This document shows, in pieces, positions 47,739 through 57,435 of a stretch of 64,000 nt of DNA. Within the stretch, counting starts at the first letter, position 1. Each line of letters opens with the position of its first letter. This DNA comes from Lachnospiraceae bacterium. Lineage in GTDB: Bacteria; Bacillota; Clostridia; Lachnospirales; Lachnospiraceae. A model generated the notes under the pieces. The model was not told the origin of the DNA and did not search any database. It saw only the letters and a list, made by a program, of their open reading frames with translations. The stretch covers positions 62,001 to 126,000 of the forward strand of contig JAAWEL010000038.1 in NCBI GenBank assembly GCA_022794255.1. Reading direction: 5' to 3'. A program made the translations under genes and the position numbers.

Positions 47739-48548
47739 TTACTCGATCACAATGGAGGAAGTTTCATTGCCGGCGCCCTCCGTTAAATCAGACGCATCAG
47801 AAGGAGTCTCTCCTTCTTCTTGCACAACAATATCATTTGTCTCCTCTTCAGGAGAGTCCACTTCCAGGACATCTAAGTTTCCTTCCTTATGGGTATAAAA
47901 GGTCTTTTGTGCTTCATTGCCTGCCTTGTCCTGAATGAACACATGGAGGCCGTTAAGATCCATATCGAATTGCAGCTCGTAGTCAATGGTATTGTCAGTT
48001 TGGTTTTCAATGCGCTCCACAGAAAGAGGGCTTCGTTGCTGTCCCACAGAATCGGTAGCATAAACAGAGTCCGGATTGACAAGAGACTGGCTGTCGGATA
48101 CCCGCAAAGTTAAAAGTCCGTCCTCAAGTGATGCATTTTCAAAGGAAGGCGGATTGTCATCTAAAATGTTTACATGGCGGAAAACTGTGGAGGACATACC
48201 GTTTAGATTGACTACAGTAGCTTCCAAAACACCGTTTCGGGTCACAGGAACGGTGTAGGAGCGGCGCTTGCCCTTGGTTAGCTCTAAAATCTCTCCATCC
48301 ATGTTGACAGAGATTTTTTTGGTGGGAAACCAGGAATCAATCGTCATGGTTGCCTCGGAAGTGAGATAGTCATTAGTGTCGCGGAGCTCTAAGGAAATTT
48401 TGGGAGCTGAGGTGACACAATAGAATAAAAGACCATTGAAAACAATAAATGGCAATATATAAAAGAGAAAAAGCCCCGGCAGGTTGCCGGAGGATTTCTT
48501 CTGATATCTTCCGCCAGAACGGTAGGAAGATTTTTGATAATATTCCAT
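47739..48548 (-). CDS. Hypothetical single-TM secreted/surface protein with Ig-like region
   Basis: Basic N-terminus, TM (FLFYILPFIVFNGLLFY), beta-rich repeats (VPVTRNGVLEATVVNLNG, IQDKAGNEAQKTFYTH), acidic tail. Confidence 0.6.
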   Translation of the reverse strand: MEYYQKSSYRSGGRYQKKSSGNLPGLFLFYILPFIVFNGLLFYCVTSAPKISLELRDTNDYLTSEATMTIDSWFPTKKISVNMDGEILELTKGKRRSYTVPVTRNGVLEATVVNLNGMSSTVFRHVNILDDNPPSFENASLEDGLLTLRVSDSQSLVNPDSVYATDSVGQQRSPLSVERIENQTDNTIDYELQFDMDLNGLHVFIQDKAGNEAQKTFYTHKEGNLDVLEVDSPEEETNDIVVQEEGETPSDASDLTEGAGNETSSIVIE

Positions 48549-48775
48549 AAGGCAGGACTCCTTTCAAATCTTTGTTATTTAACTATTTAAAACATATTCT
48601 AGCATAGCAGAAATAGCGGGGTTTTACAAGTGAACTTTTTCTTACGCTCTATATTTGCACTTGTCAGTTTAGTCCTCCATATGATAATATGAAGAAATAA
48701 TTCGGGCCTGGCAACAGGCACCAGAAACGGATACAGGAAAAGATAAACAATCCTGAGAAAAAGAGGTTGATAAGA

Positions 48776-49480
48776 ATGATTCTTAAAGATATATGGATGG
48801 ATGTAAAGGCTGTTCAGGAGAGGGATCCGGCGGCCAGAAATGCATGGGAGGTGCTTTTGCTCTATCAGGGAGTTCACGCCCTGATCTGGCATCGATTCGC
48901 CCACTGGTTTTATAAGCGCCGAATGTTTTTTATGGCAAGACTGATCTCCCAGATTGCCCGGTTCTGGACCTTGATTGAGATTCATCCCGGGGCAGAGTTG
49001 GGCCATGGGATCCTGATTGACCATGGCTGCGGGGTGGTGATCGGTGAGACCACCGTGGTGGGAGATAATTGCACCATCTATCAGGGAGTGACACTGGGGG
49101 GAGTGGGCTTAAACAAAGGAAAGCGCCACCCTACTTTGGGAAATAATGTGACAGTAGGAGCTGGAGCAAAGATTTTAGGAGCCTTTGAGGTGGGAGATAA
49201 CTGTACGATTGCAGCCAATGCGGTGCTTTTAAAGCCTCTGGAAAATGACACCACGGCAGTGGGGATCCCTGCCCGTCCGGTGAAGGTGGGAGGAGTCCCA
49301 GTACCCAAAAAACAGATGGCCGCTGTTGCTACTATAGAGCAGTATGAGCAGATGGAGGAGAAGGTGCGTAATTTGGAGCAGCAGGTGGGCCGATTGGAAA
49401 GAGAGCTGGAGAAGGCGAGAGGAAAAAGGGAGGAACAGAAAGAGTTTGGAAAAAGTGAACCAAAGAAAAAGGAACTGTAA
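48776..49480 (+). CDS. cysE: Serine O-acetyltransferase
   Basis: VQERDPAARNAWEVLLLYQGVHALIWHRFAHWFY; IEIHPGAELGHGILIDHGCGVVIGETTVVGDNCTIYQGVTLGG. Confidence 0.95.
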   Translation: MILKDIWMDVKAVQERDPAARNAWEVLLLYQGVHALIWHRFAHWFYKRRMFFMARLISQIARFWTLIEIHPGAELGHGILIDHGCGVVIGETTVVGDNCTIYQGVTLGGVGLNKGKRHPTLGNNVTVGAGAKILGAFEVGDNCTIAANAVLLKPLENDTTAVGIPARPVKVGGVPVPKKQMAAVATIEQYEQMEEKVRNLEQQVGRLERELEKARGKREEQKEFGKSEPKKKEL

Positions 49481-49510
49481 AAGATAAGTGAGAGAAAGGA
49501 ATAAAGGAGT

Positions 49511-50350
49511 ATGGAAAAACGCTGCCAGGAGATAGAAAAAAGCATTATTAAACGTTTCCGCAAGGAAATCTGGCGGCCTTTTGTCAGGGCTTTAAATGAA
49601 TATGACATGATTAAGGAAGGGGACAACATTGCTGTTTGCATCTCTGGCGGCAAGGATTCTATGCTTCTTGCAAAGTGTATGCAGGAGATTCTTCGCCATG
49701 GAAGAATGGAATTTGGTCTGAAGTTTCTTGTGATGGATCCGGGCTATCACCCGGCAAACCGGAAGCTGATTGAGGAAAATGCTGCAAGGATGGAGATTCC
49801 CATTCATATTTTTCAGTCAGATATTTTTGACACTGTGGTGGATGCAGGGGGTTCCCCCTGCTATCTCTGTGCCCGGATGCGCCGGGGGAATCTGTATGCC
49901 AATGCCAGGGAGTTAGGGTGTAATAAAATAGCCCTGGGCCATCATTTTGATGATGTGATCGAAACTATTCTTATGAGCATGCTTTACGGCGCCCAGGTAA
50001 ATACGATGATGCCCAAGCTGCACAGCAGCAATTTTGAAGGAATGGAGTTGATTCGTCCCCTGTATCTTGTAAAAGAGGAGCACATCCTGGCCTGGAAGGA
50101 ATATAACCACCTGCGTTTTCTTCAGTGCGCCTGCCGCTTTACGGAGCAGATTGCCAAAGAGCAGGCTATGGAGGAGGAGGCACATACATCTAAGAGACAG
50201 GAGATGAAAACATTAATTAACCATTTCCGGCAGATTAACCCGCACATAGAGACAAATATTTTCAAAAGTGTGGAAAACGTAAATCTGGATGCCTGCATCG
50301 GCTATGTGAAGGATGGATTACGGCATCATTTTCTGGAAGAATACGACTGA
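49511..50350 (+). CDS. PP-loop ATPase, TtcA-like (tRNA thiolation family)
   Basis: VCISGGKDSMLLAKCM; CYLCARMRRGNLY; LGHHFDDVIETILMSMLY. Confidence 0.9.
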   Translation: MEKRCQEIEKSIIKRFRKEIWRPFVRALNEYDMIKEGDNIAVCISGGKDSMLLAKCMQEILRHGRMEFGLKFLVMDPGYHPANRKLIEENAARMEIPIHIFQSDIFDTVVDAGGSPCYLCARMRRGNLYANARELGCNKIALGHHFDDVIETILMSMLYGAQVNTMMPKLHSSNFEGMELIRPLYLVKEEHILAWKEYNHLRFLQCACRFTEQIAKEQAMEEEAHTSKRQEMKTLINHFRQINPHIETNIFKSVENVNLDACIGYVKDGLRHHFLEEYD

Positions 50351-50453
50351 GGAAAATCATATACAACAATGCCCTTGTCCGGGCTGTTGCAATCATATTC
50401 CGGCTGGCATCCACATACAATTTCTATAAAAAAGAAAATAGAAAGTAAGGTGG

Positions 50454-52043
50454 GTGCTTTTTATGTTGGAGCTGGTGAAACAAAATATACATATGAACCG
50501 CTGGAAAAACCAGGTCAGCACACAGGTCACTCTGGATGATGACTTTATTGTCCCGGATACTATGAGCGATATTGCTCAGGTGATATTGGATGCGGGAGAG
50601 ATCCAGATGGAGCCGGTAAAGACGCAGAGCGAGAAAGTGGTGGTTCGGGGAAAGCTGGATTTTCATGTGTTGTACCGAAAAGAGGAAGGGGGGCTGCAAA
50701 CATTAGGGGGCTTGATACCCTTTGAGGAGACCATCAATGTGCCTGGGCTTGAGGAGAAGGACTATGTGGGGGTAAGCTGGCAGCTAGAGGATTTAAATGC
50801 CGATATTATCAATTCCCGAAAGCTTAGTATCAAAGGAATTGTGACATTAGAGGTCAAGGTGGAATCACTTTTTGACACAGAGGCAGCGGTGGAGCTGGGG
50901 ACGGTGGAGGATGAGGAGGACGGCATTCCTCAGGTGGAGACCTTAAAACGCACCATTGATGTGGCTGCCATTGCCTTAAGGCGCAAGGACACCTACCGGC
51001 TGAAGGAGGAGATTACCCTGTCGGGGACCAAGCCTGCCATTGACCGGATCCTCTGGACTCAGATGCGGCTTTCCGGCGTGACCACCCGCCCTTTAGACGG
51101 AAAGATTCATCTGGAAGGCACGCTGATGGTGTTCGTCATCTACGAGGGCGAGGGGGAGAGTGCCATGGTTCAGTGGGTGGAGGAGGCCATTCCCTTTTCC
51201 GGGGATGTGGAGATGCAAGGAGCCGTGGAAGAGATGATTCCGGCCATATCTGCCCGTCTGATTCACAAGGGAATCGAGGAGAAGCCAGACTATGACGGGG
51301 AGATGCGGGAGCTGGATGTGGATGCAGTGATTGAGCTGGATATCCGACTTTACGAGGAGCAGCAGCTGGATATTTTAAGTGATCTTTATGCAACCAACCG
51401 GGAGCTGAACGTGGATACGGGGGAGGCTCTTTTTGACCATATTTTGACGAAAAATACGGGAAAATGCAAGATTGCGGAAAAAGTGTCTGTGGGAGGCGGT
51501 CCCCGGGCCCTTCAGATATGTCACAGCACTGGCATGGTAAAGTTAGACGAGGTAGAGACACGGGAGAATACCCTGGTTATGGATGGGGCTTTGGAGGTGC
51601 GGATCCTTTATCTGACGGATGATGACAGTCGTCCGGTCCAGTCAGTTACAGAGCTTCTTCCCTTCCATTATGAGGCAGAGGTGCCGGATATTAAAGAGGA
51701 CAGTGTGTGGTATCTGGAAACAGATATGGAGCAGCTTACTGCAGCAATGATCGGCGGAGATACAGTGGAGGTAAAGGCAGTCATCCTCCTGGATATGCTG
51801 GTGCTTCAGCCGGTCCGTCAAATGGTGATCCGCCAGGCAGAGACAAAGCCTTTGGATACAAAAAGGCTGCAACAGATGCCGGGGATCGTGGGATATCTGG
51901 TACAGGAAGGGGATACCCTGTGGGAGATTGCCAAAAGATTCCATACTACGGAGGAAAATATCATTACCACCAATAGCCTTGTCTCGGATACAGTACGGCC
52001 AGGAGATTGTCTGATTTTAGTAAAGGAAATTGTGCGGGCATAA
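50454..52043 (+). CDS. SPOCS-domain (DUF3794) protein with C-terminal LysM
   Basis: Repeated DUF3794-like segments (VPDTMSDIAQVILDAGEIQMEPVKTQSEKVVVRGKLDFHVLY...); C-terminal YLVQEGDTLWEIAKRFHTTEENIITTN. Confidence 0.9.
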   Translation: MLFMLELVKQNIHMNRWKNQVSTQVTLDDDFIVPDTMSDIAQVILDAGEIQMEPVKTQSEKVVVRGKLDFHVLYRKEEGGLQTLGGLIPFEETINVPGLEEKDYVGVSWQLEDLNADIINSRKLSIKGIVTLEVKVESLFDTEAAVELGTVEDEEDGIPQVETLKRTIDVAAIALRRKDTYRLKEEITLSGTKPAIDRILWTQMRLSGVTTRPLDGKIHLEGTLMVFVIYEGEGESAMVQWVEEAIPFSGDVEMQGAVEEMIPAISARLIHKGIEEKPDYDGEMRELDVDAVIELDIRLYEEQQLDILSDLYATNRELNVDTGEALFDHILTKNTGKCKIAEKVSVGGGPRALQICHSTGMVKLDEVETRENTLVMDGALEVRILYLTDDDSRPVQSVTELLPFHYEAEVPDIKEDSVWYLETDMEQLTAAMIGGDTVEVKAVILLDMLVLQPVRQMVIRQAETKPLDTKRLQQMPGIVGYLVQEGDTLWEIAKRFHTTEENIITTNSLVSDTVRPGDCLILVKEIVRA

Positions 52044-52156
52044 ATGGTAAAAACTGACTGTGGTATCTGTTTGCATTTCGGAGATACTATGCCAGGGAAT
52101 CGTTCCTTGGAATATCTGGATAGGCACATTTTTGCGTGAAGGGTATATACTATAAG

Positions 52157-52345
52157 GGTAGGGATTCCTTTCGGAGCCCTGCAGGGTACTGACCGCTGTA
52201 GGCGGTCCGGGTGCCTGATGGCAGCCCGCATTCAGCTGGTGCTTCAGATAGATCAGGGAAACCTGGGCGGTATGCGTGAACTTGCAAGCGCGGATGCCGC
52301 CTACATAGCCAATGTGGGAATTTGCAGCCTGCTGCCATACTCCAA
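52157..52345 (+). ncRNA. Candidate structured non-coding RNA adjacent to hpf/raiA (family unassigned; raiA-motif-like possibility)
   Basis: Non-coding, GC-richer than flanks. Hairpins at 52161-52180, 52191-52207, 52208-52228, 52254-52265 (GAAA tetraloop) and 52265-52302. Wobble pairs and the GNRA loop favour plus-strand transcription; TATACT at 52146-52151. Confidence 0.5.
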
Positions 52346-52369
52346 AAGATCATTGTAAATACAAAAGAA

Positions 52370-52398
52370 CAGGCAGCCGGTTCAAAACAGGCTGCCTG
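52370..52398 (-). terminator. Rho-independent terminator of hpf
   Basis: CAGGCAGCC ... GGCTGCCTG; T-rich tract follows on the minus strand (TTCTTTTGTATTT). Confidence 0.8.
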
Positions 52399-52404
52399 TG
52401 AAGA

Positions 52405-52932
52405 TTAAAATTCCGGTTCTATCAGTCCATAGGAGTGGCCCTTTCTCTTGTAAACCACATTGACCTCCTCTGTCTCTGCATTTAAAAATACATAAAAGTT
52501 GTGGCCCAAAAGCTCCATCTGTACGCAGGCCTCTTCCGGATCCATGGGCTTGATTCCAAATCGTTTGGTCTTGACGATCTGAATCTCCTCATCAGCTTCC
52601 ACTTCCTCATTGATAAAAAAGTCGGAAAAAGCCTGGGCTGACTGTTTTTTGTCAATAAGCTTGTTTTTATATTTCTTAAGCTGGCGTTCGATAACTTCTT
52701 CCACCAAGTCAATGGAGACATACATATCGCTGCTGGACTCCTCAGCGCGGATGATATTGCCTTTGACCGGGATGGTTACTTCGATTTTCTGTTTATCCTT
52801 TTGCACGCTCAGTGTCACGATCACTTCCGTATCCGGGTTAAAATAACGGTCCAGCTTTCCGATCTTTTCTTCCACAGCTCTTCTGAGCCCTGAGGTCACA
52901 TTGATATTTCTCCCTGTAATCGTATAACGCAT
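52405..52932 (-). CDS. hpf: Ribosome hibernation-promoting factor, long form (HPF/RaiA/YfiA family)
   Basis: MRYTITGRNINVTSGLRRAVEEKIGKLDRYF; C-terminal domain RFGIKPMDPEEACVQMELLGHNFYVFLNAETEEVNVVYKRKGHSYGLIEPE. Confidence 0.96.
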   Translation of the reverse strand: MRYTITGRNINVTSGLRRAVEEKIGKLDRYFNPDTEVIVTLSVQKDKQKIEVTIPVKGNIIRAEESSSDMYVSIDLVEEVIERQLKKYKNKLIDKKQSAQAFSDFFINEEVEADEEIQIVKTKRFGIKPMDPEEACVQMELLGHNFYVFLNAETEEVNVVYKRKGHSYGLIEPEF

Positions 52933-52964
52933 CTTATCAGCTCCTTTTTTTATGAGATATTCCT

Positions 52965-52993
52965 AGTATATCATATTTATTTGGAAAATTCAA
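52965..52993 (-). promoter_or_regulatory. SigA-type promoter of hpf
   Basis: Minus strand TTGAAT - 17 nt - TATACT with TGA extended -10; upstream of hpf start. Confidence 0.72.
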
Positions 52994-53200
52994 TCAAAAT
53001 TCTTTAATTGTTATTACAATTACAACGATTCCGTTATGGGGAATTTGAGAAAATGTATGATTGACTGTCCGTGTCAAAAAAAGCCAAGTCAAGGCCTTTT
53101 GGCTCTTTTTTTGTCATTATTTGTAAGTTTATGATAAATATACAAATTAATGATAGAGGCGGGCTGGTCTGTGGATTTTTCTTTGGGGAAGAGGCAGGAG

Positions 53201-53316
53201 TGTGGATAATGTGGATAACTTGGTGTATAACTGGTTTTTGGCGAAAACAGGACAAGGATAGGTGTGGATAAAATTCCAGGAGTTGTTCACAATAAAAATG
53301 TGGATAATGTGGATAA
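53201..53316 (-). promoter_or_regulatory. DnaA-box cluster: five perfect TTATCCACA 9-mers (minus strand)
   Basis: TGTGGATAA at 53201-53209, 53210-53218, 53263-53271, 53299-53307 and 53308-53316 on the plus strand. Confidence 0.75.
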
Positions 53317-53502
53317 GCGGAGAACGAACACAGTTTTTGTGCAAATTGCTAATGAGTGGTTGGAATGCTTCCGGATGCTGTCGGTGGATTCTGACGGATT
53401 TGGGGACAGGCAGGAAAAATATGGGGAAAACAGGCTGTCGGGAATTGGGAGAATCCTGACAAAAATAGAAAATTAATTTTTTGTGAACAACCGGTGAAAA
53501 AG

Positions 53503-53531
53503 TTGAATAAATTTATGGTTAGTGCTACAAT
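53503..53531 (+). promoter_or_regulatory. SigA-type promoter of secA
   Basis: TTGAAT - 17 nt - TACAAT with TGC extended -10; 64 bp upstream of the secA ATG. Confidence 0.72.
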
Positions 53532-53594
53532 GTATAAGATTGACTTAAAAAAGACGGCTTAAGAAGATAGAAAAGTGAGTTAGGAGAGCAGAGA

Positions 53595-56171
53595 ATGAAT
53601 CTCATAGAAAAGATATTTGGTACTCACAGTGAGCGGGAGCTGAAGATGATCTATCCAATTGTGGAGAAGATTGAGGCCATGCGCCCGGAAATGATGAATA
53701 AGAGTGATGAGGAGCTGCGGGATAATACCAGGATTTTTAAGGAACGTCTGGCAGCCGGGGAGACTTTAGATGATATTCTCCCGGAGGCCTTTGCCACTGT
53801 GCGTGAGGCTGCCAGGAGAACTCTTAATATGGAACATTTTCCTGTACAGCTGATCGGTGGAATTGTTCTTCATCAGGGGCGTATAGCAGAGATGAGGACT
53901 GGTGAAGGTAAGACCTTAGTTTCCACGGCGCCAGCCTATTTAAATGCTCTGACAGGAAAGGGCGTTCACATTGTCACAGTTAATGACTACCTGGCAAAGC
54001 GTGACGCAGAATGGATGGGACAGATTCATGAGTTTCTTGGGCTCACGGTTGGTGTGGTTTTAAATCCCATGACCTCCGAAGAGCGCAAAGCAGCTTACCG
54101 CTGTGACATTACCTATGTGACCAACAATGAGCTGGGGTTTGATTATCTGAGAGACAACATGGCTATCTATAAGGAGCAGATGGTGCTTCGGGATTTAGAT
54201 TATGCAATCATTGATGAGGTGGACTCAGTGCTGATTGATGAGGCCCGGACCCCCCTTATTATCTCAGGCCAGAGCGGCAAGTCTACCAAATTATATGAGG
54301 TCTGCGATATTTTGGCCCATCAGCTGGTCCGCGGCGAGGCCTCCGGGGAGTTTACCAAAATGAACGCCATTATGGGCGAAGACATTGAGGAGACCGGTGA
54401 TTTTGTGGTCAATGAGAAGGACAAGGTGGTAAACTTAACAGAGGACGGAGTAAAGAAGGTGGAGGAGTTTTTCCACATCGATAATCTGGCCGATCCGGAA
54501 AATCTGGAGATCCAGCACAATATTATCCTGGCTTTGCGGGCAAACAACCTGATGTTTCGGGATAAGGACTATGTGGTGAAGGATGACGAGGTTCTTATTG
54601 TAGATGAATTTACCGGTCGGATCATGCCGGGACGGCGATACTCAGATGGCCTTCATCAGGCCATTGAGGCGAAGGAGCATGTCAATGTGCGCCGGGAGAG
54701 CCGGACCTTGGCAACGATCACATTCCAGAACTTTTTCAACAAATTCCGGAAGAAATCCGGCATGACTGGTACAGCGCTCACGGAGGAAAAGGAATTCCGC
54801 AATACCTATGGCATGGATGCGATTGCCATTCCCACCAACAAGCCAGTGGCCCGTATTGACCACGAGGATGCGGTGTATAAGACAAAGAACGAAAAGTTTA
54901 AAGCAGTGGTGGAAGAGGTGGCTGAGGCTCACGAGAAGGGACAGCCGGTTTTGGTGGGCACCATCACCATCGAGACTTCCGAGATGCTCAGCAAGATGCT
55001 AAACCGGCGGGGGATTCCCCACAAGGTTTTAAATGCCAAGTATCATGAGCTGGAGGCAGAGATTGTGGCAGATGCCGGTGTCCACGGAGCCGTGACTATT
55101 GCCACCAACATGGCAGGCCGTGGTACAGATATCAAGCTGGATGAAGAGTCCAGGGCATTGGGAGGTCTGCGCATTATCGGAACAGAGCGCCATGAGGCCC
55201 GGCGTATTGACAATCAGCTCCGGGGACGTTCCGGACGTCAGGGAGACCCAGGTGAATCCCGCTTTTACATTTCCTTAGAGGATGATTTGATGCGGCTGTT
55301 TGGTTCTGAGCGGCTGATGAGTATGTTTACGGCCTTGGGAGTGCCTGAGGGGGAGCAGATTGAACACAAGATGCTTTCCAATGCCATCGAGAAGGCTCAG
55401 ATGAAGATCGAGAATAACAACTACGGCATCCGTGAGAATTTGTTAAAATACGATGAGGTCAACAACGAACAGCGGGAGATCATTTACGCTGAACGGCGGA
55501 AGGTGTTAGATGGAGATAATATGCGGGACCTGATTTTAAAGATGGTCACGGATATTGTGGAGAACGCGGTGGACATGTCCATTGCTGATGAACAGAATCC
55601 GCAGGACTGGGATCTGGGAGAGCTGAATTCTCTTCTGCTTCCTATTATTCCCTTGGGAAAGATAACCCTGGAAAATCATCCGGCCACAAAGAAAAATGAG
55701 CTGAAGCACCAGCTTAAAGAGGAGGCTATCAAGCTTTATGAGGCCAAGGAGGCAGAGTTTCCGGAGGCAGAGCAGATCCGTGAAATTGAGCGGGTGATTC
55801 TTCTTAAGGTTATCGACAACAAGTGGATGAGCCATATTGACGATATGGATCAGCTTCGCCAGGGGATCGGTCTGCAGGCCTATGGCCAGCGGGATCCGGT
55901 TGTGGAATATAAAATGAATGCCTTTGAGATGTTTGAGGCCATGACTGCCGCTATCACCGAGGAGACGGTGCGGATTCTGTTCCACATTCGGGTGGAGCAG
56001 AAGGTGGAGCGGGAGCCAGCAGCGAAGGTGACAGGAACCAACCGGGATATCTCTGCTGCTCCTGTGCCTAAGCGCCGGGAGGTTCGTAAGATCTATCCCA
56101 ATGATCCCTGTCCCTGCGGAAGCGGAAAAAAGTTTAAGCAGTGCTGCGGAAGGAAGATGCTTCAGGGATAA
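53595..56171 (+). CDS. secA: Preprotein translocase ATPase SecA
   Basis: 858 aa; [51 protein letters not shown]-terminal [18 protein letters not shown]. Confidence 0.98.
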   Translation: MNLIEKIFGTHSERELKMIYPIVEKIEAMRPEMMNKSDEELRDNTRIFKERLAAGETLDDILPEAFATVREAARRTLNMEHFPVQLIGGIVLHQGRIAEMRTGEGKTLVSTAPAYLNALTGKGVHIVTVNDYLAKRDAEWMGQIHEFLGLTVGVVLNPMTSEERKAAYRCDITYVTNNELGFDYLRDNMAIYKEQMVLRDLDYAIIDEVDSVLIDEARTPLIISGQSGKSTKLYEVCDILAHQLVRGEASGEFTKMNAIMGEDIEETGDFVVNEKDKVVNLTEDGVKKVEEFFHIDNLADPENLEIQHNIILALRANNLMFRDKDYVVKDDEVLIVDEFTGRIMPGRRYSDGLHQAIEAKEHVNVRRESRTLATITFQNFFNKFRKKSGMTGTALTEEKEFRNTYGMDAIAIPTNKPVARIDHEDAVYKTKNEKFKAVVEEVAEAHEKGQPVLVGTITIETSEMLSKMLNRRGIPHKVLNAKYHELEAEIVADAGVHGAVTIATNMAGRGTDIKLDEESRALGGLRIIGTERHEARRIDNQLRGRSGRQGDPGESRFYISLEDDLMRLFGSERLMSMFTALGVPEGEQIEHKMLSNAIEKAQMKIENNNYGIRENLLKYDEVNNEQREIIYAERRKVLDGDNMRDLILKMVTDIVENAVDMSIADEQNPQDWDLGELNSLLLPIIPLGKITLENHPATKKNELKHQLKEEAIKLYEAKEAEFPEAEQIREIERVILLKVIDNKWMSHIDDMDQLRQGIGLQAYGQRDPVVEYKMNAFEMFEAMTAAITEETVRILFHIRVEQKVEREPAAKVTGTNRDISAAPVPKRREVRKIYPNDPCPCGSGKKFKQCCGRKMLQG

Positions 56172-56223
56172 GGAACCTATCCCCTGCTGCTGATAAGAAA
56201 ATAAAATGAAAGAAGGTGACACA

Positions 56224-57361
56224 GTGGTAGAGCTAGATCAGTTTAAGTACACATTATCTACGTTTCAAAAACCATTAGTGGAAGTGAGGGATTCACTTTG
56301 ACCTGGATAATAAGGTCAGAAGAATCGATGAGTTAGACAAATCCATGGAGGAGCCGGATTTCTGGAATGATGCGGACCGGGCCACAAAACTGGTGCAGGA
56401 AGCAAAAAACCTGAAGGACACGGTAGAGCTTTACCGGAGCTTAGAGAGTGCCTATGAGGATATCCAGGTGATGATCGAGATGGGATATGAGGAGAATGAT
56501 GCCTCTCTGATTCCTGAGATCCAGGAGATGCTTGAGGAATTTGAAGGAAAATTGGAGAAGCTGCGCATGGGCACCTTGTTGTCCGGTGAATACGACCGGT
56601 GCAATGCCATTTTACGCCTTAATGCAGGCGCAGGGGGAACCGAGTCCTGCGACTGGTGCAGTATGCTTTACCGGATGTACTGTCGATGGGCGGATAAGAT
56701 GGAGTACAAGGTGGAGGTTCTTGATTTTCTGGACGGGGATGAGGCGGGGATCAAGTCAGTGACAATCCAGATCAATGGGGAGAATGCCTTTGGCTACCTT
56801 AAGTCTGAACGGGGGGTGCATCGGTTGGTGCGGATCTCCCCTTTCAATGCGGCGGGCAAGCGGCAGACCTCCTTTGTTTCCTGCGATGTGATGCCGGATA
56901 TTGAGGAGGATCTGGACGTGGAGATCAACCAGGAGGATTTGCGGATTGATACCTACCGTTCTAGCGGAGCTGGGGGACAGCATATCAATAAGACCTCCTC
57001 AGCAGTGCGTATCACCCATGTTCCCACAGGAATCGTGGTTCAGTGTCAGAATGAGCGTTCCCAGTTCCAGAACAAGGACAAGGCCATGCAGATGCTGAAG
57101 GCAAAGCTTTTTATGCTTAAGCAGCAGGAAAATGCGGAGAAGCTGTCTGATATCCGGGGGGATGTAAAGGAGATTGGCTGGGGCAACCAGATTCGTTCTT
57201 ATGTGTTGCAGCCCTACACCATGGTAAAGGATCTGCGTACCGGTGAGGAGACCGGCAATGTGACGAATGTTTTGGACGGAGGCCTGGATGCCTTTATCAG
57301 CGCGTATTTAAAATGGCTGAGTCTGGGATGCCCGGACAGAAAGGCTTTGGCAGAGGAATAA
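56224..57361 (+). CDS. prfB: Peptide chain release factor 2, +1 programmed frameshift at CTT TGA (56296-56301)
   Basis: Zero frame GTG GTA GAG CTA GAT CAG ... GTG AGG GAT TCA CTT TGA; +1 frame GAC CTG GAT AAT AAG GTC AGA ... into the 56345 ORF; GGQHINKT motif. ATG 56206 is an in-frame alternative start. Confidence 0.95.
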
Positions 57362-57435
57362 GGCTTGGGAAAAACAGGACTGCTGCGCAGATGACAAGCG
57401 TCAAAGCTGCGGCAGTCCTTTTGCATGGCAGGATA

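Noticed and set aside
50370-50400. Possible terminator CAACAATGCCC...GGGCTGTTG after the TtcA-like gene
   Set aside because: Bulged stem without a following T-run; too weak to list as a feature.
53071-53476. Small plus-strand ORFs (MSKKAKSRPFG..., MWIKFQELFTIKMWIMWIS...)
   Set aside because: The reading frames run through the repeated TGTGGATAA boxes (giving VWIMWI-type peptides), with no RBS or family; better explained as regulatory DNA.
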